From contig NZ_CDSC02000272.1 in the NCBI RefSeq assembly GCF_001298715.1, positions 1 through 17,058 of the forward strand: DNA of 17,058 nucleotides, given 5' to 3'. Each line of letters starts with the position of its first letter. The first letter of the stretch is position 1. This document shows, in pieces, positions 1-7,343 of this stretch. The position numbers and the translations under genes are program-made. The stretch is from Bathymodiolus azoricus thioautotrophic gill symbiont. GTDB lineage: Bacteria > Pseudomonadota > Gammaproteobacteria > PS1 > Pseudothioglobaceae. Under the pieces are notes generated by a model. That model was not told the origin of the DNA and ran no database searches. It worked only from the letters and a program-made list of their open reading frames with translations.

Positions 1-168
1 CTAATTACCCTGTTCAAAAGATAAATTTTTTACCTTTATTTCTCTTGCTAAAACTTTCATTTTCTCAATGGCCAAGTCATAGTGCTCCTTGGCAAGTAAT
101 TCACACAATGTTTTAAAATCAAAATCAGTTGTGTGCGTATAATCGTAATTCTTAATTTTTTTAACCAT
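1..168 (-). CDS. small protein of unknown function, 55 residues
   Basis: A complete short frame runs from ATG at 168 to a TAG stop at the very edge of the window (1-3). It encodes a lysine-rich, mostly hydrophilic 55-residue peptide beginning MVKKIKNYDYTHTTDFDFK. The middle (about residues 18-45, with ELLAKEHYDLAIEKMKVLA) looks helical and amphipathic. Its start overlaps the stop of the upstream PLP decarboxylase gene by 8 bp, the usual geometry of a translationally coupled downstream gene, and AAGG lies just before the ATG. I recognise no family, signal peptide or membrane segment. It could be real, or a chance frame at the end of the operon. The coupling and sensible composition favour a real gene, but at this length the evidence is modest. 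Confidence 0.5.
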   Translation of the reverse strand: MVKKIKNYDYTHTTDFDFKTLCELLAKEHYDLAIEKMKVLAREIKVKNLSFEQGN

Positions 169-1543
169 TACCTTGTAGTGCCTTGCCTGTATTAATTAAA
201 CGATTTAATAGTGCTGTTAGTTTCACTTGATTGATATTAATATTACTAATCAAGAGTCGAAATACCAATTTTTCTTCTATATAAGCAAGCGCAAGCAAGG
301 CTTGCTCATCCTTTAATAATTTATTGCGTAAATTTTGGTTAAAAGTATTAGGCTCTTGTACTTTAAAACGAAAACACACATTAAACGAAGTCCGTTTTCC
401 CACCATTTCTAGCTCACTACTGACATTAATAAAATCCTCTGCAAATTTTGCTAATTGGTAATAGTTTTCAACTCTATCAGAAAAACCTTGCTTAGAATAA
501 AATTTCCAGTCTAAAAACCACTTTAAACTGTCCACACGACGACCGCATTGCAGTGAATTAACACCCAAATCAACTGCATTATCTCGAAAAATATAACTAT
601 TATCGCCATCTGCACAAGTACCAGATAATAAATTCTGACGATTTAACAATAAAAAGTTACACATTAGACTACTACCAAGCATTTTATGAAAATCCATCGT
701 AAAAGAGTCTAGTTGCTCAATACCAGTTAAAAATTTAGCTTTCAATATTGGGCTCATTACTGCTGCTCCACCCCAAGCACCATCACCATGCAACCAAAAA
801 TGGTGTTTATTTTTTAGTATTATTAGCTTCTCAATATTGTCATAAGCACCACGCACTGTTGTCCCTAGAGTTGCACAAACAAAAAATGCGATACCGTCAT
901 TTTTTTGAACCTTCCCAATAGCCTTATCAAGTGCTAAGGCGTCCATTTCTCCATTCTTAGTGATTGGCACTTTAATTAAGTTCTCAGTACCGATACCTAA
1001 AATATTCACCGCCTTATCTAGCGAATAATGTGCATCATCACTAACAAAAGCAAACAAAGGTTTTTGATCAAATAACCCTTGTTGCTTTGCATCTTTTGAT
1101 GCTTGATTGCGCGCCACCATCATGGCAATCATATTAGCATTGCTTGAGCCAGTTGTCATCTGCCCTTCACCTTGTTTAAAACCAACACACTCAAGCATTT
1201 GCTCAAGCATGTAGGTTTCCATTAAGGTAGCAACAGGTGCAGATTCAAAAGTGCAAGCTGAAGTGTTACTTAATGCAACAATAACCTCTCCTAAAATTGA
1301 AGGCGCATTAGCACCCGACCACATACGATTAGCAAAACCAATATGACTGGTATCAGGAGAATAATTTAGATATTGTTGCACCCAAACAAACAATTGCGCC
1401 CAGTCCTGAGTTGATTGCTTATTTAAGTCTAATATTTCAGTTAATTCAGCAGTTGATTGATAATTAACCAGCTGATTATTGCTTTTTGCATTTGAGTATT
1501 GTAGTATTTTCGCTATTTTTTCAAGCAATTCCTTGTCTTGCAT
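161..1543 (-). CDS. group II pyridoxal-phosphate-dependent decarboxylase
   Basis: A 460-residue soluble enzyme of the glutamate/aromatic/diaminobutyrate/sulfinoalanine decarboxylase family, at normal length. Family landmarks are all visible. There is a glycine/serine phosphate-binding stretch TTGSSNANM at 130-138. The PLP-stacking His is in DDAHYS (H172). The ring-nitrogen Asp is in HGDGAWGG (D254). The Schiff-base Lys is in DFHKMLGSS (K287), where many relatives have DAHKW. The enzyme removes the alpha-carboxyl of an amino acid, but the substrate cannot be read from sequence; glutamate, aspartate, cysteine sulfinate or diaminobutyrate are all possible. The ATG at 1543 has AGAGGA upstream. 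That sequence overlaps the stop of the membrane-protein gene, so the two are probably co-expressed. Fold and cofactor are secure; substrate is unknown. Confidence 0.9.
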   Translation of the reverse strand: MQDKELLEKIAKILQYSNAKSNNQLVNYQSTAELTEILDLNKQSTQDWAQLFVWVQQYLNYSPDTSHIGFANRMWSGANAPSILGEVIVALSNTSACTFESAPVATLMETYMLEQMLECVGFKQGEGQMTTGSSNANMIAMMVARNQASKDAKQQGLFDQKPLFAFVSDDAHYSLDKAVNILGIGTENLIKVPITKNGEMDALALDKAIGKVQKNDGIAFFVCATLGTTVRGAYDNIEKLIILKNKHHFWLHGDGAWGGAAVMSPILKAKFLTGIEQLDSFTMDFHKMLGSSLMCNFLLLNRQNLLSGTCADGDNSYIFRDNAVDLGVNSLQCGRRVDSLKWFLDWKFYSKQGFSDRVENYYQLAKFAEDFINVSSELEMVGKRTSFNVCFRFKVQEPNTFNQNLRNKLLKDEQALLALAYIEEKLVFRLLISNININQVKLTALLNRLINTGKALQGNG

Positions 1544-1558
1544 TGATCAGAAAATCCT

Positions 1559-2059
1559 CTAATTGGGTTTCTTATTCAGCCATACCATAACAACACCCAA
1601 AACTAAGATAGACAAAGCTACATTTGCCAAACTAGTGTCTGCGCACGAATTAGGTGCTATAAACACCGCTTGACAAGCTACTTCGTTCACAACTTGCCAA
1701 GTTGGATGCCAGCCAAGTGGAGTAACAATATGAAAAAATATTGCCCCTACCATCACCACTGATGCCATTAATCCGCCAATACAGTGTAGTTTTTCTCTAT
1801 GCTTCCACAATACAATTGGTGACAATAATACCAAAGCAGTTGCTAGCTCAGCTAAGCCGATTAAAATCGCACCGTACTCAGTAAACAATTCACCTAATGT
1901 AGTGTTAATGGTATCGCTAATCCAAATACCGATAGTGCCAAAGATATGCTGCGGCTCTAGTGCGGTGTTGTCAAATTTATAAAACAATGAACTAAGAAAT
2001 ACATTTGATGCCCATAGAGCGATTAGCCAACTGATTATAACTTTAATTGTATTATTCAT
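1559..2059 (-). CDS. DoxX-like four-helix membrane protein
   Basis: A 166-residue integral membrane protein with four hydrophobic helices at about residues 7-27, 62-84, 92-116 and 143-162. The first helix ends in SSLFYKF, followed by an HIFGTIG stretch. The second helix carries GLAELATALVLL, and the third GGLMASVVMVGAIFFH. This layout is that of small DoxX-type inner-membrane proteins, whose biochemical role is generally unclear. A loop between helices 3 and 4 contains two cysteines (VACQAVFIAPNSCAD), which could form a disulfide if periplasmic. The start at 2059 follows a GGGAAAGG purine run. The PLP decarboxylase starts 15 bp after this stop, so the pair probably share a transcript. The family assignment is by pattern only; it could be another four-helix membrane family. 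Confidence 0.7.
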   Translation of the reverse strand: MNNTIKVIISWLIALWASNVFLSSLFYKFDNTALEPQHIFGTIGIWISDTINTTLGELFTEYGAILIGLAELATALVLLSPIVLWKHREKLHCIGGLMASVVMVGAIFFHIVTPLGWHPTWQVVNEVACQAVFIAPNSCADTSLANVALSILVLGVVMVWLNKKPN

Positions 2060-2098
2060 CCTTTCCCTTTTTTATATTTTATGTATTATTTTTTTACA

Positions 2099-3160
2099 TC
2101 ATAAACGATTCAATGCCTTACCAGAATCTAAAACCGTTCTTGTCATTTCAGCAGCGCCAACTAACGAGTCAGCCTTTTTAGTATGCCAAAGGATTAAACT
2201 AGCAGCTAAAACCAAGCCATCATAAAACAATCCTTTATCGCCTGATAAAGCGGATTTTCCTAACTTAACTGTATAATCTGCCAAAGCTTTAATATCGCTA
2301 TGCACATCCAACTTATCAGGAAATGAAATAGCGCGCAACTCTTGCTCAATACCCAATGACTTAGGGTTGATATCTACCCTATCTTGCTCAATTAAGCCTT
2401 GGTAAGAAACCATCAAGCCGTTTTGACGAAGTGAAGGGATGACGCCACCTTCAACACCACGCACTAATAATGCACTATCCATACCACTGGCATCCACCAA
2501 ATGCGCATAGATTGGTGGATACGGTTTGTGCACATAACCCAAAATCGAGTGTGTGGTCTTACCTCTTAGTGGTCCAATCAGTGTTTCCACGGTGTTAATC
2601 ACGGTACGCTTAATAAGTCGCTCTCGTAATGGCACTAAGTCATGCAAGCCACTACAATAACTGGCTTGATCAACATAACTCCAGCCAATAGATGCATTTT
2701 CTAATCTGTTTTTTGCTTGTTCGGTTGAACAATCAACATTCAAACCCAATGCTTGATTGATGTGCCTATGTGTCAATCCAAATTTTGGCGATACACTATC
2801 AAGCCCATGAATAACCGTCGGTAAACCCAACTCTGCTAATAGTGGCGGTAAAAATGATGAAATCGGAATTGAGCGATTGTAGCCACTATATGGGTCACCC
2901 AAATCCACCAAATCCCTAACATTAATTTGTTGTTTGTCACTCTGAGCAAGAAGAGCGGCTAAAATGCCCTCATTCTCCTCCATGCTCTCGCGCTTCATAC
3001 GCAAAGCAATTAAAAAAATGGCAGAACGCACATCATCAATTTCACCACGCAAAATGGCTTGCATGCCATCTCTAGCCTCTTCAAAAGCAATATCTTTACT
3101 CAAATCTGGACCGGTTGCCACACGTTGAATAATAGATTTCATTAAGTCTTGTGTATTCAT
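2099..3160 (-). CDS. anthranilate phosphoribosyltransferase-like protein (TrpD2/YbiB type)
   Basis: A 353-residue protein with the glycosyltransferase family 3 (TrpD-like) layout: an N-terminal helical domain (about 1-75) and a larger alpha/beta domain. The TrpD correspondences are clear. HGLDSVSPKFG matches the HGNRSVSSKSG region, and HDLVPLRERLIKRTVINTVETLIGPLRG matches the conserved R-L-RT-N-GPL segment. The PRPP loop, normally GTGGD in true TrpD, reads DLGDPYSGYNR (about 86-96), so the anthranilate phosphoribosyltransferase reaction is unlikely. It lies 1 bp after the Rieske gene and there are no other trp genes here, which also argues against a tryptophan role. The related YbiB/TrpD2 branch has been linked to nucleic-acid binding; whether this protein shares that is inference. 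The function remains open. Confidence 0.8.
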   Translation of the reverse strand: MNTQDLMKSIIQRVATGPDLSKDIAFEEARDGMQAILRGEIDDVRSAIFLIALRMKRESMEENEGILAALLAQSDKQQINVRDLVDLGDPYSGYNRSIPISSFLPPLLAELGLPTVIHGLDSVSPKFGLTHRHINQALGLNVDCSTEQAKNRLENASIGWSYVDQASYCSGLHDLVPLRERLIKRTVINTVETLIGPLRGKTTHSILGYVHKPYPPIYAHLVDASGMDSALLVRGVEGGVIPSLRQNGLMVSYQGLIEQDRVDINPKSLGIEQELRAISFPDKLDVHSDIKALADYTVKLGKSALSGDKGLFYDGLVLAASLILWHTKKADSLVGAAEMTRTVLDSGKALNRL

Positions 3161-3161
3161 A

Positions 3162-3464
3162 CTAAGATATCTTTATGTATATTTTATTATTTTCTTGTTT
3201 AACTGCATAGGTTTGCATATCTTCCACATCCTCTTCTGAGCTGTTACCTGTGGCCAAATCAAAACTATAGCCATGCAATGAACATTTCACTCGATTGCCC
3301 TTAAGACAACCCAAAGTCAATTCAATATCTTCATGCGGGCAACGATTTTCTGCTGCATATAAAGAGCCGTTATTCATTGTTACAAACACCTTAACACCCT
3401 CCTCAAGCGTCGTCGCAACCATCGTGCCTTCTTTTGGTGCAATATCTAATGCCTTTACCCACAT
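3162..3464 (-). CDS. small Rieske [2Fe-2S] ferredoxin
   Basis: A 100-residue soluble Rieske-type iron-sulfur protein. The two cluster-binding motifs are CPHE (C42, H44) and CSLHGYSF (C61, H64), with the usual 16-residue gap between them. It resembles NirD-like and dioxygenase-ferredoxin electron carriers. There is no leader or membrane helix, so it acts in the cytoplasm. I chose ATG at 3464 because GGAG lies 9 nt upstream and its A is the last base of the upstream transglycosylase stop (TAATG). A longer frame from TTG at 3479 would start on top of that Shine-Dalgarno sequence. The gene ends 1 bp before the TrpD-like gene. No oxygenase or reductase partner is in the window, so its redox partner is unknown. 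Confidence 0.88.
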   Translation of the reverse strand: MWVKALDIAPKEGTMVATTLEEGVKVFVTMNNGSLYAAENRCPHEDIELTLGCLKGNRVKCSLHGYSFDLATGNSSEEDVEDMQTYAVKQENNKIYIKIS

Positions 3465-4075
3465 TAGAAAAAACTCCAAATACTATTTTTATCCAGTCTT
3501 GAGGTGCATTGATTAAGTTGTCGTTGATAACGCCTAGCATTAGCAGAAACCTCCTTGGCAACCTTTTTAAGCCAAAGTTTGGCGTGATGAGTTTTACGGT
3601 TGAAGCCACCATGACCCTCATGGTAAGCTAGATATTGATTGTAAGCATCGGCCTTGTTGATGTTTGAGCGTTTTGCGGATCTATTGACATACCAACCAAC
3701 AAAGTCAACAGCATCTTCAAAATCCTCACGACTTGCATCTGTGTTACCTGTCTTGAGCTTGTACAATGCCCATGTTGCATCTGTTGCTTGTGCGAAACCA
3801 CGAGCAGTGGTTGGTCTAAACCAAGGTATCACACTAAATAATTTTTCTCTTGGCGGTCTTGCATCCGATTCAAAATGTGACTCTTGATAGATAATAGCCA
3901 ATTGCACATGCATTGGTACACCATATTTTTTCTCTGATGCTTTTACTGCCTTATACCAACGAACCTCTTCATCCATTAAAGTGCAAATATTACCAACTGT
4001 TATTGCATCAGATGAAAATAAGGAGAAACAACCACTTAAAAATAAAGACAGCAATAACAGCGTCAGTTTTTTCAT
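3464..4075 (-). CDS. lytic transglycosylase lipoprotein (SLT domain)
   Basis: A 203-residue lipoprotein with a lysozyme-like SLT domain that cleaves peptidoglycan glycan strands. A lipoprotein signal occupies residues 1-16 (MKKLTLLLLSLFLSGC, lipobox LSGC, lipidated C16). The residue after the cysteine is Phe, not the Asp inner-membrane retention signal, so outer-membrane anchoring is expected. The catalytic Glu is E65 in IIYQESHF. Family features ARGFAQATDATW (91-102) and YHEGHGGF (151-158) follow. It resembles the short EmtA-like or SLT-domain lipoproteins rather than the large Slt70 type. Its ATG shares its A with the stop of the cold-shock/membrane gene (TAATG), and its own stop overlaps the Rieske start in the same way. 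Confidence in fold and lipoprotein status is high; physiological role is inferred. Confidence 0.88.
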   Translation of the reverse strand: MKKLTLLLLSLFLSGCFSLFSSDAITVGNICTLMDEEVRWYKAVKASEKKYGVPMHVQLAIIYQESHFESDARPPREKLFSVIPWFRPTTARGFAQATDATWALYKLKTGNTDASREDFEDAVDFVGWYVNRSAKRSNINKADAYNQYLAYHEGHGGFNRKTHHAKLWLKKVAKEVSANARRYQRQLNQCTSRLDKNSIWSFF

Positions 4076-4395
4076 TAATTTGCAAAGCCAATAAATTCTT
4101 TAAAAAGGATAACAATCTGAGTAACAAACAAAAGTGTAAACAATGCTATAATCGCTCTATCGCTCAGACCTTTGCTTGATGTAACTTTCGCCTTACCCTC
4201 CAACTTGATATTATTAGCAACCAAACCTTTGTCTGAAGTTTCTACATGGAATACCACACGGGTATTGACTTTTAAGCGAGAATTATTAACGATATTTTTC
4301 TGATGTGCAAAATACTGCTCACCATCATCACCTAAAATAAATCCATAACCTTTGCTACCAAACTGGGTAACCTTACCTTTTACTTTTTTTGCCAT
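4075..4395 (-). CDS. cold-shock domain protein with C-terminal membrane anchor
   Basis: A 106-residue two-part protein. Residues 1-68 form a cold-shock (OB-fold) nucleic-acid-binding domain. The RNP1-like motif KGYGFIL is at 15-21 and an RNP2-like YFAHQ at 28-32, where canonical CspA has VFVHY. A basic linker (KAKVTSSKGLSDR) leads to one hydrophobic helix at about 81-103, ending in FIGFAN. The predicted topology puts the nucleic-acid-binding domain in the cytoplasm beside the inner membrane. Cold-shock domains joined to membrane segments are known in proteobacteria but their roles are poorly defined. It starts 8 bp after the tpm stop, and its own stop overlaps the transglycosylase start by one base. 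It may bind RNA near the membrane; that is inference from domain order. Confidence 0.8.
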   Translation of the reverse strand: MAKKVKGKVTQFGSKGYGFILGDDGEQYFAHQKNIVNNSRLKVNTRVVFHVETSDKGLVANNIKLEGKAKVTSSKGLSDRAIIALFTLLFVTQIVILFKEFIGFAN

Positions 4396-4403
4396 TTTTA
4401 TTC

Positions 4404-5051
4404 TTATATTTTTTGCAAATTATAGACTGCTTTTTCAACAAAATCAGCCCCCACTTGTTGATACTTGGGTTCATTTTGAATATCATCAAAGCATTCTAAC
4501 TGCTTACACTTAAAGCCCTTAAAAAGCTGTACCACCTCAGCCTCACTCACTGCATAAGGTGGACCACTTATTTTCGATTGTGGGTAATTTCGTGTTAACA
4601 ACAACATTTGACAACCACTGGGTATGATAGCGTGTAAGTGTTGTGCATATCTTACCCTTAAATCTGCAGGTAATGCAATCAGTGAACCCCTGTCATAGAC
4701 CACCCTAACTGCGTTTAAATGCGTGGCATCAAGGTCAAAATAATCACCACAGAAAATACGGATATCTTGTGCATCATAAATGCTGAATTTTTCCACTTTT
4801 TGCATGGAATATTCAATATTATTCTCAGTAAAGAAAGCCTCAACAGCCAGTGAACTTAACTCAATACCGATCACCTTATACTGCTGTTCTAAGAAATACC
4901 TCATATCTTGGCTTTTGCCACACAACGGTACAAAGACTGTGTCGCCTTTTTGCAGTGCTAAACACGCACCAAATTCTAATAACTTAGTGTTTGTCGTATC
5001 CATGTGCCAAAATGTGGCATCATCCTTCCAATGCTGTAACCAATCTGTCAT
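4404..5051 (-). CDS. tpm: thiopurine S-methyltransferase family SAM-dependent methyltransferase
   Basis: A 215-residue class I methyltransferase matching bacterial thiopurine S-methyltransferases in length and landmarks. Present are VFVPLCGKSQDM (39-50, SAM-binding loop), VIGIELS (60-66, acidic end of strand 2), CGDYF (101-105), YDRGSLIALP (119-128) and SGPPYAVSEAEV. Family members methylate thiols and, in bacteria, have been linked to selenium and tellurium methylation; the native substrate here is unknown. ATG at 5051 is chosen because AAGGAG (5057-5062) sits 5 nt upstream. A GTG two codons earlier would abut that Shine-Dalgarno. It heads the minus-strand chain and diverges from the thioredoxin-like gene over 34 bp. 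Family confidence is high; substrate confidence is low. Confidence 0.88.
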   Translation of the reverse strand: MTDWLQHWKDDATFWHMDTTNTKLLEFGACLALQKGDTVFVPLCGKSQDMRYFLEQQYKVIGIELSSLAVEAFFTENNIEYSMQKVEKFSIYDAQDIRIFCGDYFDLDATHLNAVRVVYDRGSLIALPADLRVRYAQHLHAIIPSGCQMLLLTRNYPQSKISGPPYAVSEAEVVQLFKGFKCKQLECFDDIQNEPKYQQVGADFVEKAVYNLQKI

Positions 5052-5079
5052 TATCACTCCTTAAAGAACCTTTATAATA
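5051..5079. promoter_or_regulatory. overlapping divergent promoter elements between tpm and the thioredoxin-like gene
   Basis: On the plus strand TATAAT (5073-5078) is a perfect -10 hexamer, with a weak -35 candidate TTATCA (5051-5056) at 16-bp spacing. The expected start of transcription then falls at or next to the ATG at 5086, so that message would be leaderless; no Shine-Dalgarno is visible before it. On the minus strand TATTAT (5079 to 5074) is a 5/6 match to a -10 for tpm, sharing almost the same bases. Its -35 is poor. The two promoters would compete for one site. Confidence 0.5.
5057..5062 (-). promoter_or_regulatory. ribosome binding site of tpm
   Basis: On the minus strand AAGGAG ends 5 nt before the ATG at 5051. 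It fixes the tpm start there and excludes the upstream in-frame GTG. Confidence 0.75.
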
Positions 5080-5085
5080 TGCAAC

Positions 5086-5586
5086 ATGGATATTAAAAAA
5101 CCTACTCGTAAAACCATCATGCAATTTGTGATGGTTATTTTAGCCGTTTTTATTATCCGTGTGTGGCAACAGCAAGATTTAATCACCGGCGTAGCGCCCA
5201 GTTTCACCTCTAAAACTTTAAGTGGCGAGATTGTTAACAGCAAACCCTTACCCAATCAAACTATATTAATACATTTTTGGGCAACTTGGTGTGGCATTTG
5301 TCGTTTAGAAAATGATAATATTCAAGCAATCAGTAAAGACTATCGTGTACTAAATATCGCCATGCAATCAGGCACGGATGCCGAATTAAAAGAATACGCC
5401 AAGAAACACAATATGCGTCTTGATAATATGATTAACGACAACTCAGAAACCCTTGCAAGACTCTTTGGTGTGCGTGCCACGCCTAGTAGTTTTTTTATTA
5501 ATCCTGAAGGCAGGATCCAATTTAGCGAGGTGGGTTATGTCACCACGCTTGGGTATCGATTGCGATTATGGTGGGCTACACTGTGA
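5086..5586 (+). CDS. membrane-anchored thioredoxin-like disulfide oxidoreductase (TlpA/ScsD type)
   Basis: A 166-residue protein with one N-terminal signal-anchor helix at about residues 11-27 and a thioredoxin-fold domain that should lie in the periplasm. The active site is WATWCGIC (C69, C72). The cis-proline loop is GVRATPSSFFI (P133). This is the arrangement of TlpA/ResA/ScsD-type proteins, which reduce or exchange disulfides in exported proteins or in cytochrome c maturation. The redox partner is not in the window. The final codons are unusual for the family (GYRLRLWWATL), but the frame is intact. A perfect TATAAT stands just upstream and no ribosome binding site is visible. Its stop overlaps the start of ung, so the two are coupled. 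The exact subfamily is uncertain. Confidence 0.85.
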   Translation: MDIKKPTRKTIMQFVMVILAVFIIRVWQQQDLITGVAPSFTSKTLSGEIVNSKPLPNQTILIHFWATWCGICRLENDNIQAISKDYRVLNIAMQSGTDAELKEYAKKHNMRLDNMINDNSETLARLFGVRATPSSFFINPEGRIQFSEVGYVTTLGYRLRLWWATL

Positions 5587-6230
5587 ATTGGCACCCACAA
5601 GTAAACAATTTATTACAAAGTAAATCTGGGGAAAATCTAAAAGCATTTTTACAGCAAGAAAAACAAGCTAGAAAAATAATTTTTCCGCATTCTAACAACT
5701 GGTTTAAGGCTTTTGAATTAACACCATTTAATGATGTTAAGGTGGTAATTTTAGGGCAGGACCCCTACCATAACGATGGGCAAGCGCATGGTTTGAGTTT
5801 TTCTGTGCCTGATGGCGTGACCATACCACCTTCTCTAAGAAATATTTATATAGAATTACAATCTGACCTTGGCGTTGTACCAAATACTAGTGGTAATCTT
5901 GAACATTGGGCAAAGCAAGGTGTGTTACTGCTTAACAGCGTCTTAACGGTTGAGAAAAATTCACCTGGATCACATACTCAATCAGGCTGGGTGGACTTTA
6001 CTGACGGGGTAATTGATATCATCAACGCAGAAAAACAAAATGTGGTATTTCTATTATGGGGTGCTTATGCTTACAAAAAAGCAGTGCTCATTGACAACAA
6101 CAAACACTTGGTTTTAACTGCAACCCACCCTTCTCCATTCTCAGCACACAAAGGATTTTTTGGTTGTAAACATTTCTCTAAAGCCAACAAGTACCTTAAA
6201 ATGCATGAACTAAAACAAATTAATTGGTAA
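5568..6230 (+). CDS. ung: uracil-DNA glycosylase, family 1
   Basis: Removes uracil from DNA, the first step of base excision repair of deaminated cytosine. The 220-residue length fits family 1. The water-activating motif GQDPYH is at 63-68 (catalytic D65), followed by GQAHGLSFSV. LLNSVLT is at 121-127, and the DNA-intercalation motif HPSPFSAH is at 187-194 (H187). The ATG at 5568 overlaps the thioredoxin-like gene by 19 bp. A GTG at 5583 is an equally good start: it forms a 4-base GTGA overlap with that gene's stop, has GGTGGG upstream, and gives a protein starting at NWHPQ that aligns better with known N-termini. I keep the longer form but regard 5583 as at least as likely. The function is secure. 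Confidence 0.95.
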   Translation: MVGYTVNWHPQVNNLLQSKSGENLKAFLQQEKQARKIIFPHSNNWFKAFELTPFNDVKVVILGQDPYHNDGQAHGLSFSVPDGVTIPPSLRNIYIELQSDLGVVPNTSGNLEHWAKQGVLLLNSVLTVEKNSPGSHTQSGWVDFTDGVIDIINAEKQNVVFLLWGAYAYKKAVLIDNNKHLVLTATHPSPFSAHKGFFGCKHFSKANKYLKMHELKQINW

Positions 6231-6266
6231 ATATTCCAATCTATATAAATTAAGGATAATAAGGTT

Positions 6267-7304
6267 TTGAAATTAGTGATTGATGACGCTTGCTATGCAT
6301 ACGACAAAATATTCTCTGAATTTGGCGAAATTGTCACTATGGCTGGGCGTGATATTGATGCTAATTCAGTCCAAGACGCTGATGTGCTTATCGTACGCTC
6401 ACGCACCAAAGTTAACCAAAAACTATTGCAAGACTCTCAAGTTAAGTTTGTTGGCTCAACAGTGGCTGGGCTAGATCATGTTGACCAAGATTATTTAAAA
6501 ACAAATAATATTACTTTTTTCTCAGCACAGGGTTGTAATTCAATGGCAGTGGCAGAATTTGTCATTAGTGCCATTGTTAATTTAGCAGATGAATTTGATT
6601 TTGACTATACCCAAAAAACCCTAGGTATTATCGGCGTGGGCAATGTGGGTTCGCGTCTTGCTGCTAAGGCTGAGTTAATGGGCATCAAAACTTTACTCAA
6701 TGATCCGCCACGAGAAGATACCGAAGACTTACCCGAGTTTGTTGATTTAGACGTAGCGCTTAGCGCTGATATTGTTACTTTTCACACACCACTTACCTTT
6801 GATGGCGAGCATCCGTCGTATCAATTATTAAACGCAAAGAATTTCCACAATATCACCAATGAAACCATTGTCATTAATGCAGCGCGTGGTGGCGTGATTA
6901 TTGAGGATATTTGGCAAAAGACACAAACCAAAGTCAATATTATTGACTGTTGGGAAAACGAACCTAGTATCAATCAAACCTTGCAAAAAAACGCCTATTG
7001 GGCAACACCACACATCGCTGGACATTCAGTTAATGCTAAATTTATGGGCAGCTTTATGGTGTATGAAGCGCTGTGTAAATTTATCGGTATTAAACAAAAT
7101 ACAGACACTGTGAATTTAATCAATCCAGGGGCATTATCAATCAATCAAGATAATCTAAAAGACACACTAAATGATATTTACGATTTTAAGCAAGATACAA
7201 TAGCAATTGCGAATATTAAGAATTTTGAAAGTTATCGTCGCAGTTATCCTATTCGCTATGAATGGCATCATTTTAATTCATCTTTTCCTTTGCCTTTACT
7301 TTAA
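6267..7304 (+). CDS. pdxB: erythronate-4-phosphate dehydrogenase
   Basis: Oxidises 4-phosphoerythronate in the DXP-dependent pathway to pyridoxal phosphate. The 345-residue NAD-dependent enzyme of the D-2-hydroxyacid dehydrogenase family shows the NAD-binding motif [12 protein letters not shown] (120-131). The catalytic set is Arg in NAARGG (R207), Glu in DCWENEP (E232) and His in PHIAGHS (H249). The stretches [13 protein letters not shown] and [13 protein letters not shown] are characteristic of PdxB rather than of phosphoglycerate dehydrogenase. The likely start is TTG at 6267, preceded by AAGGA about 10 nt upstream; no ATG gives the full N-terminal strand. It lies 36 bp after ung in the same direction and is convergent with the thioredoxin-TPR gene. 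The PLP made by this pathway is the cofactor of the decarboxylase at 161-1543, though no direct link is implied. Confidence 0.93.
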   Translation: MKLVIDDACYAYDKIFSEFGEIVTMAGRDIDANSVQDADVLIVRSRTKVNQKLLQDSQVKFVGSTVAGLDHVDQDYLKTNNITFFSAQGCNSMAVAEFVISAIVNLADEFDFDYTQKTLGIIGVGNVGSRLAAKAELMGIKTLLNDPPREDTEDLPEFVDLDVALSADIVTFHTPLTFDGEHPSYQLLNAKNFHNITNETIVINAARGGVIIEDIWQKTQTKVNIIDCWENEPSINQTLQKNAYWATPHIAGHSVNAKFMGSFMVYEALCKFIGIKQNTDTVNLINPGALSINQDNLKDTLNDIYDFKQDTIAIANIKNFESYRRSYPIRYEWHHFNSSFPLPLL

Positions 7305-7343
7305 GAACGCAAACAAACTGCCAACCAATTCAACACTAAACAT

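Noticed and set aside
2099..3160. True tryptophan-pathway TrpD
   Set aside because: The PRPP-binding GTGGD loop is absent and no other trp gene is nearby.
3465..3479. Longer Rieske protein starting at TTG 3479
   Set aside because: The TTG overlaps the GGAG ribosome binding site used by ATG 3464, and the added residues (MEFFL) come from inside the transglycosylase gene.
7305..7343. Terminator between the convergent pdxB and CnoX-like genes
   Set aside because: I found no GC-rich stem followed by a T tract in these 39 bases in either direction.
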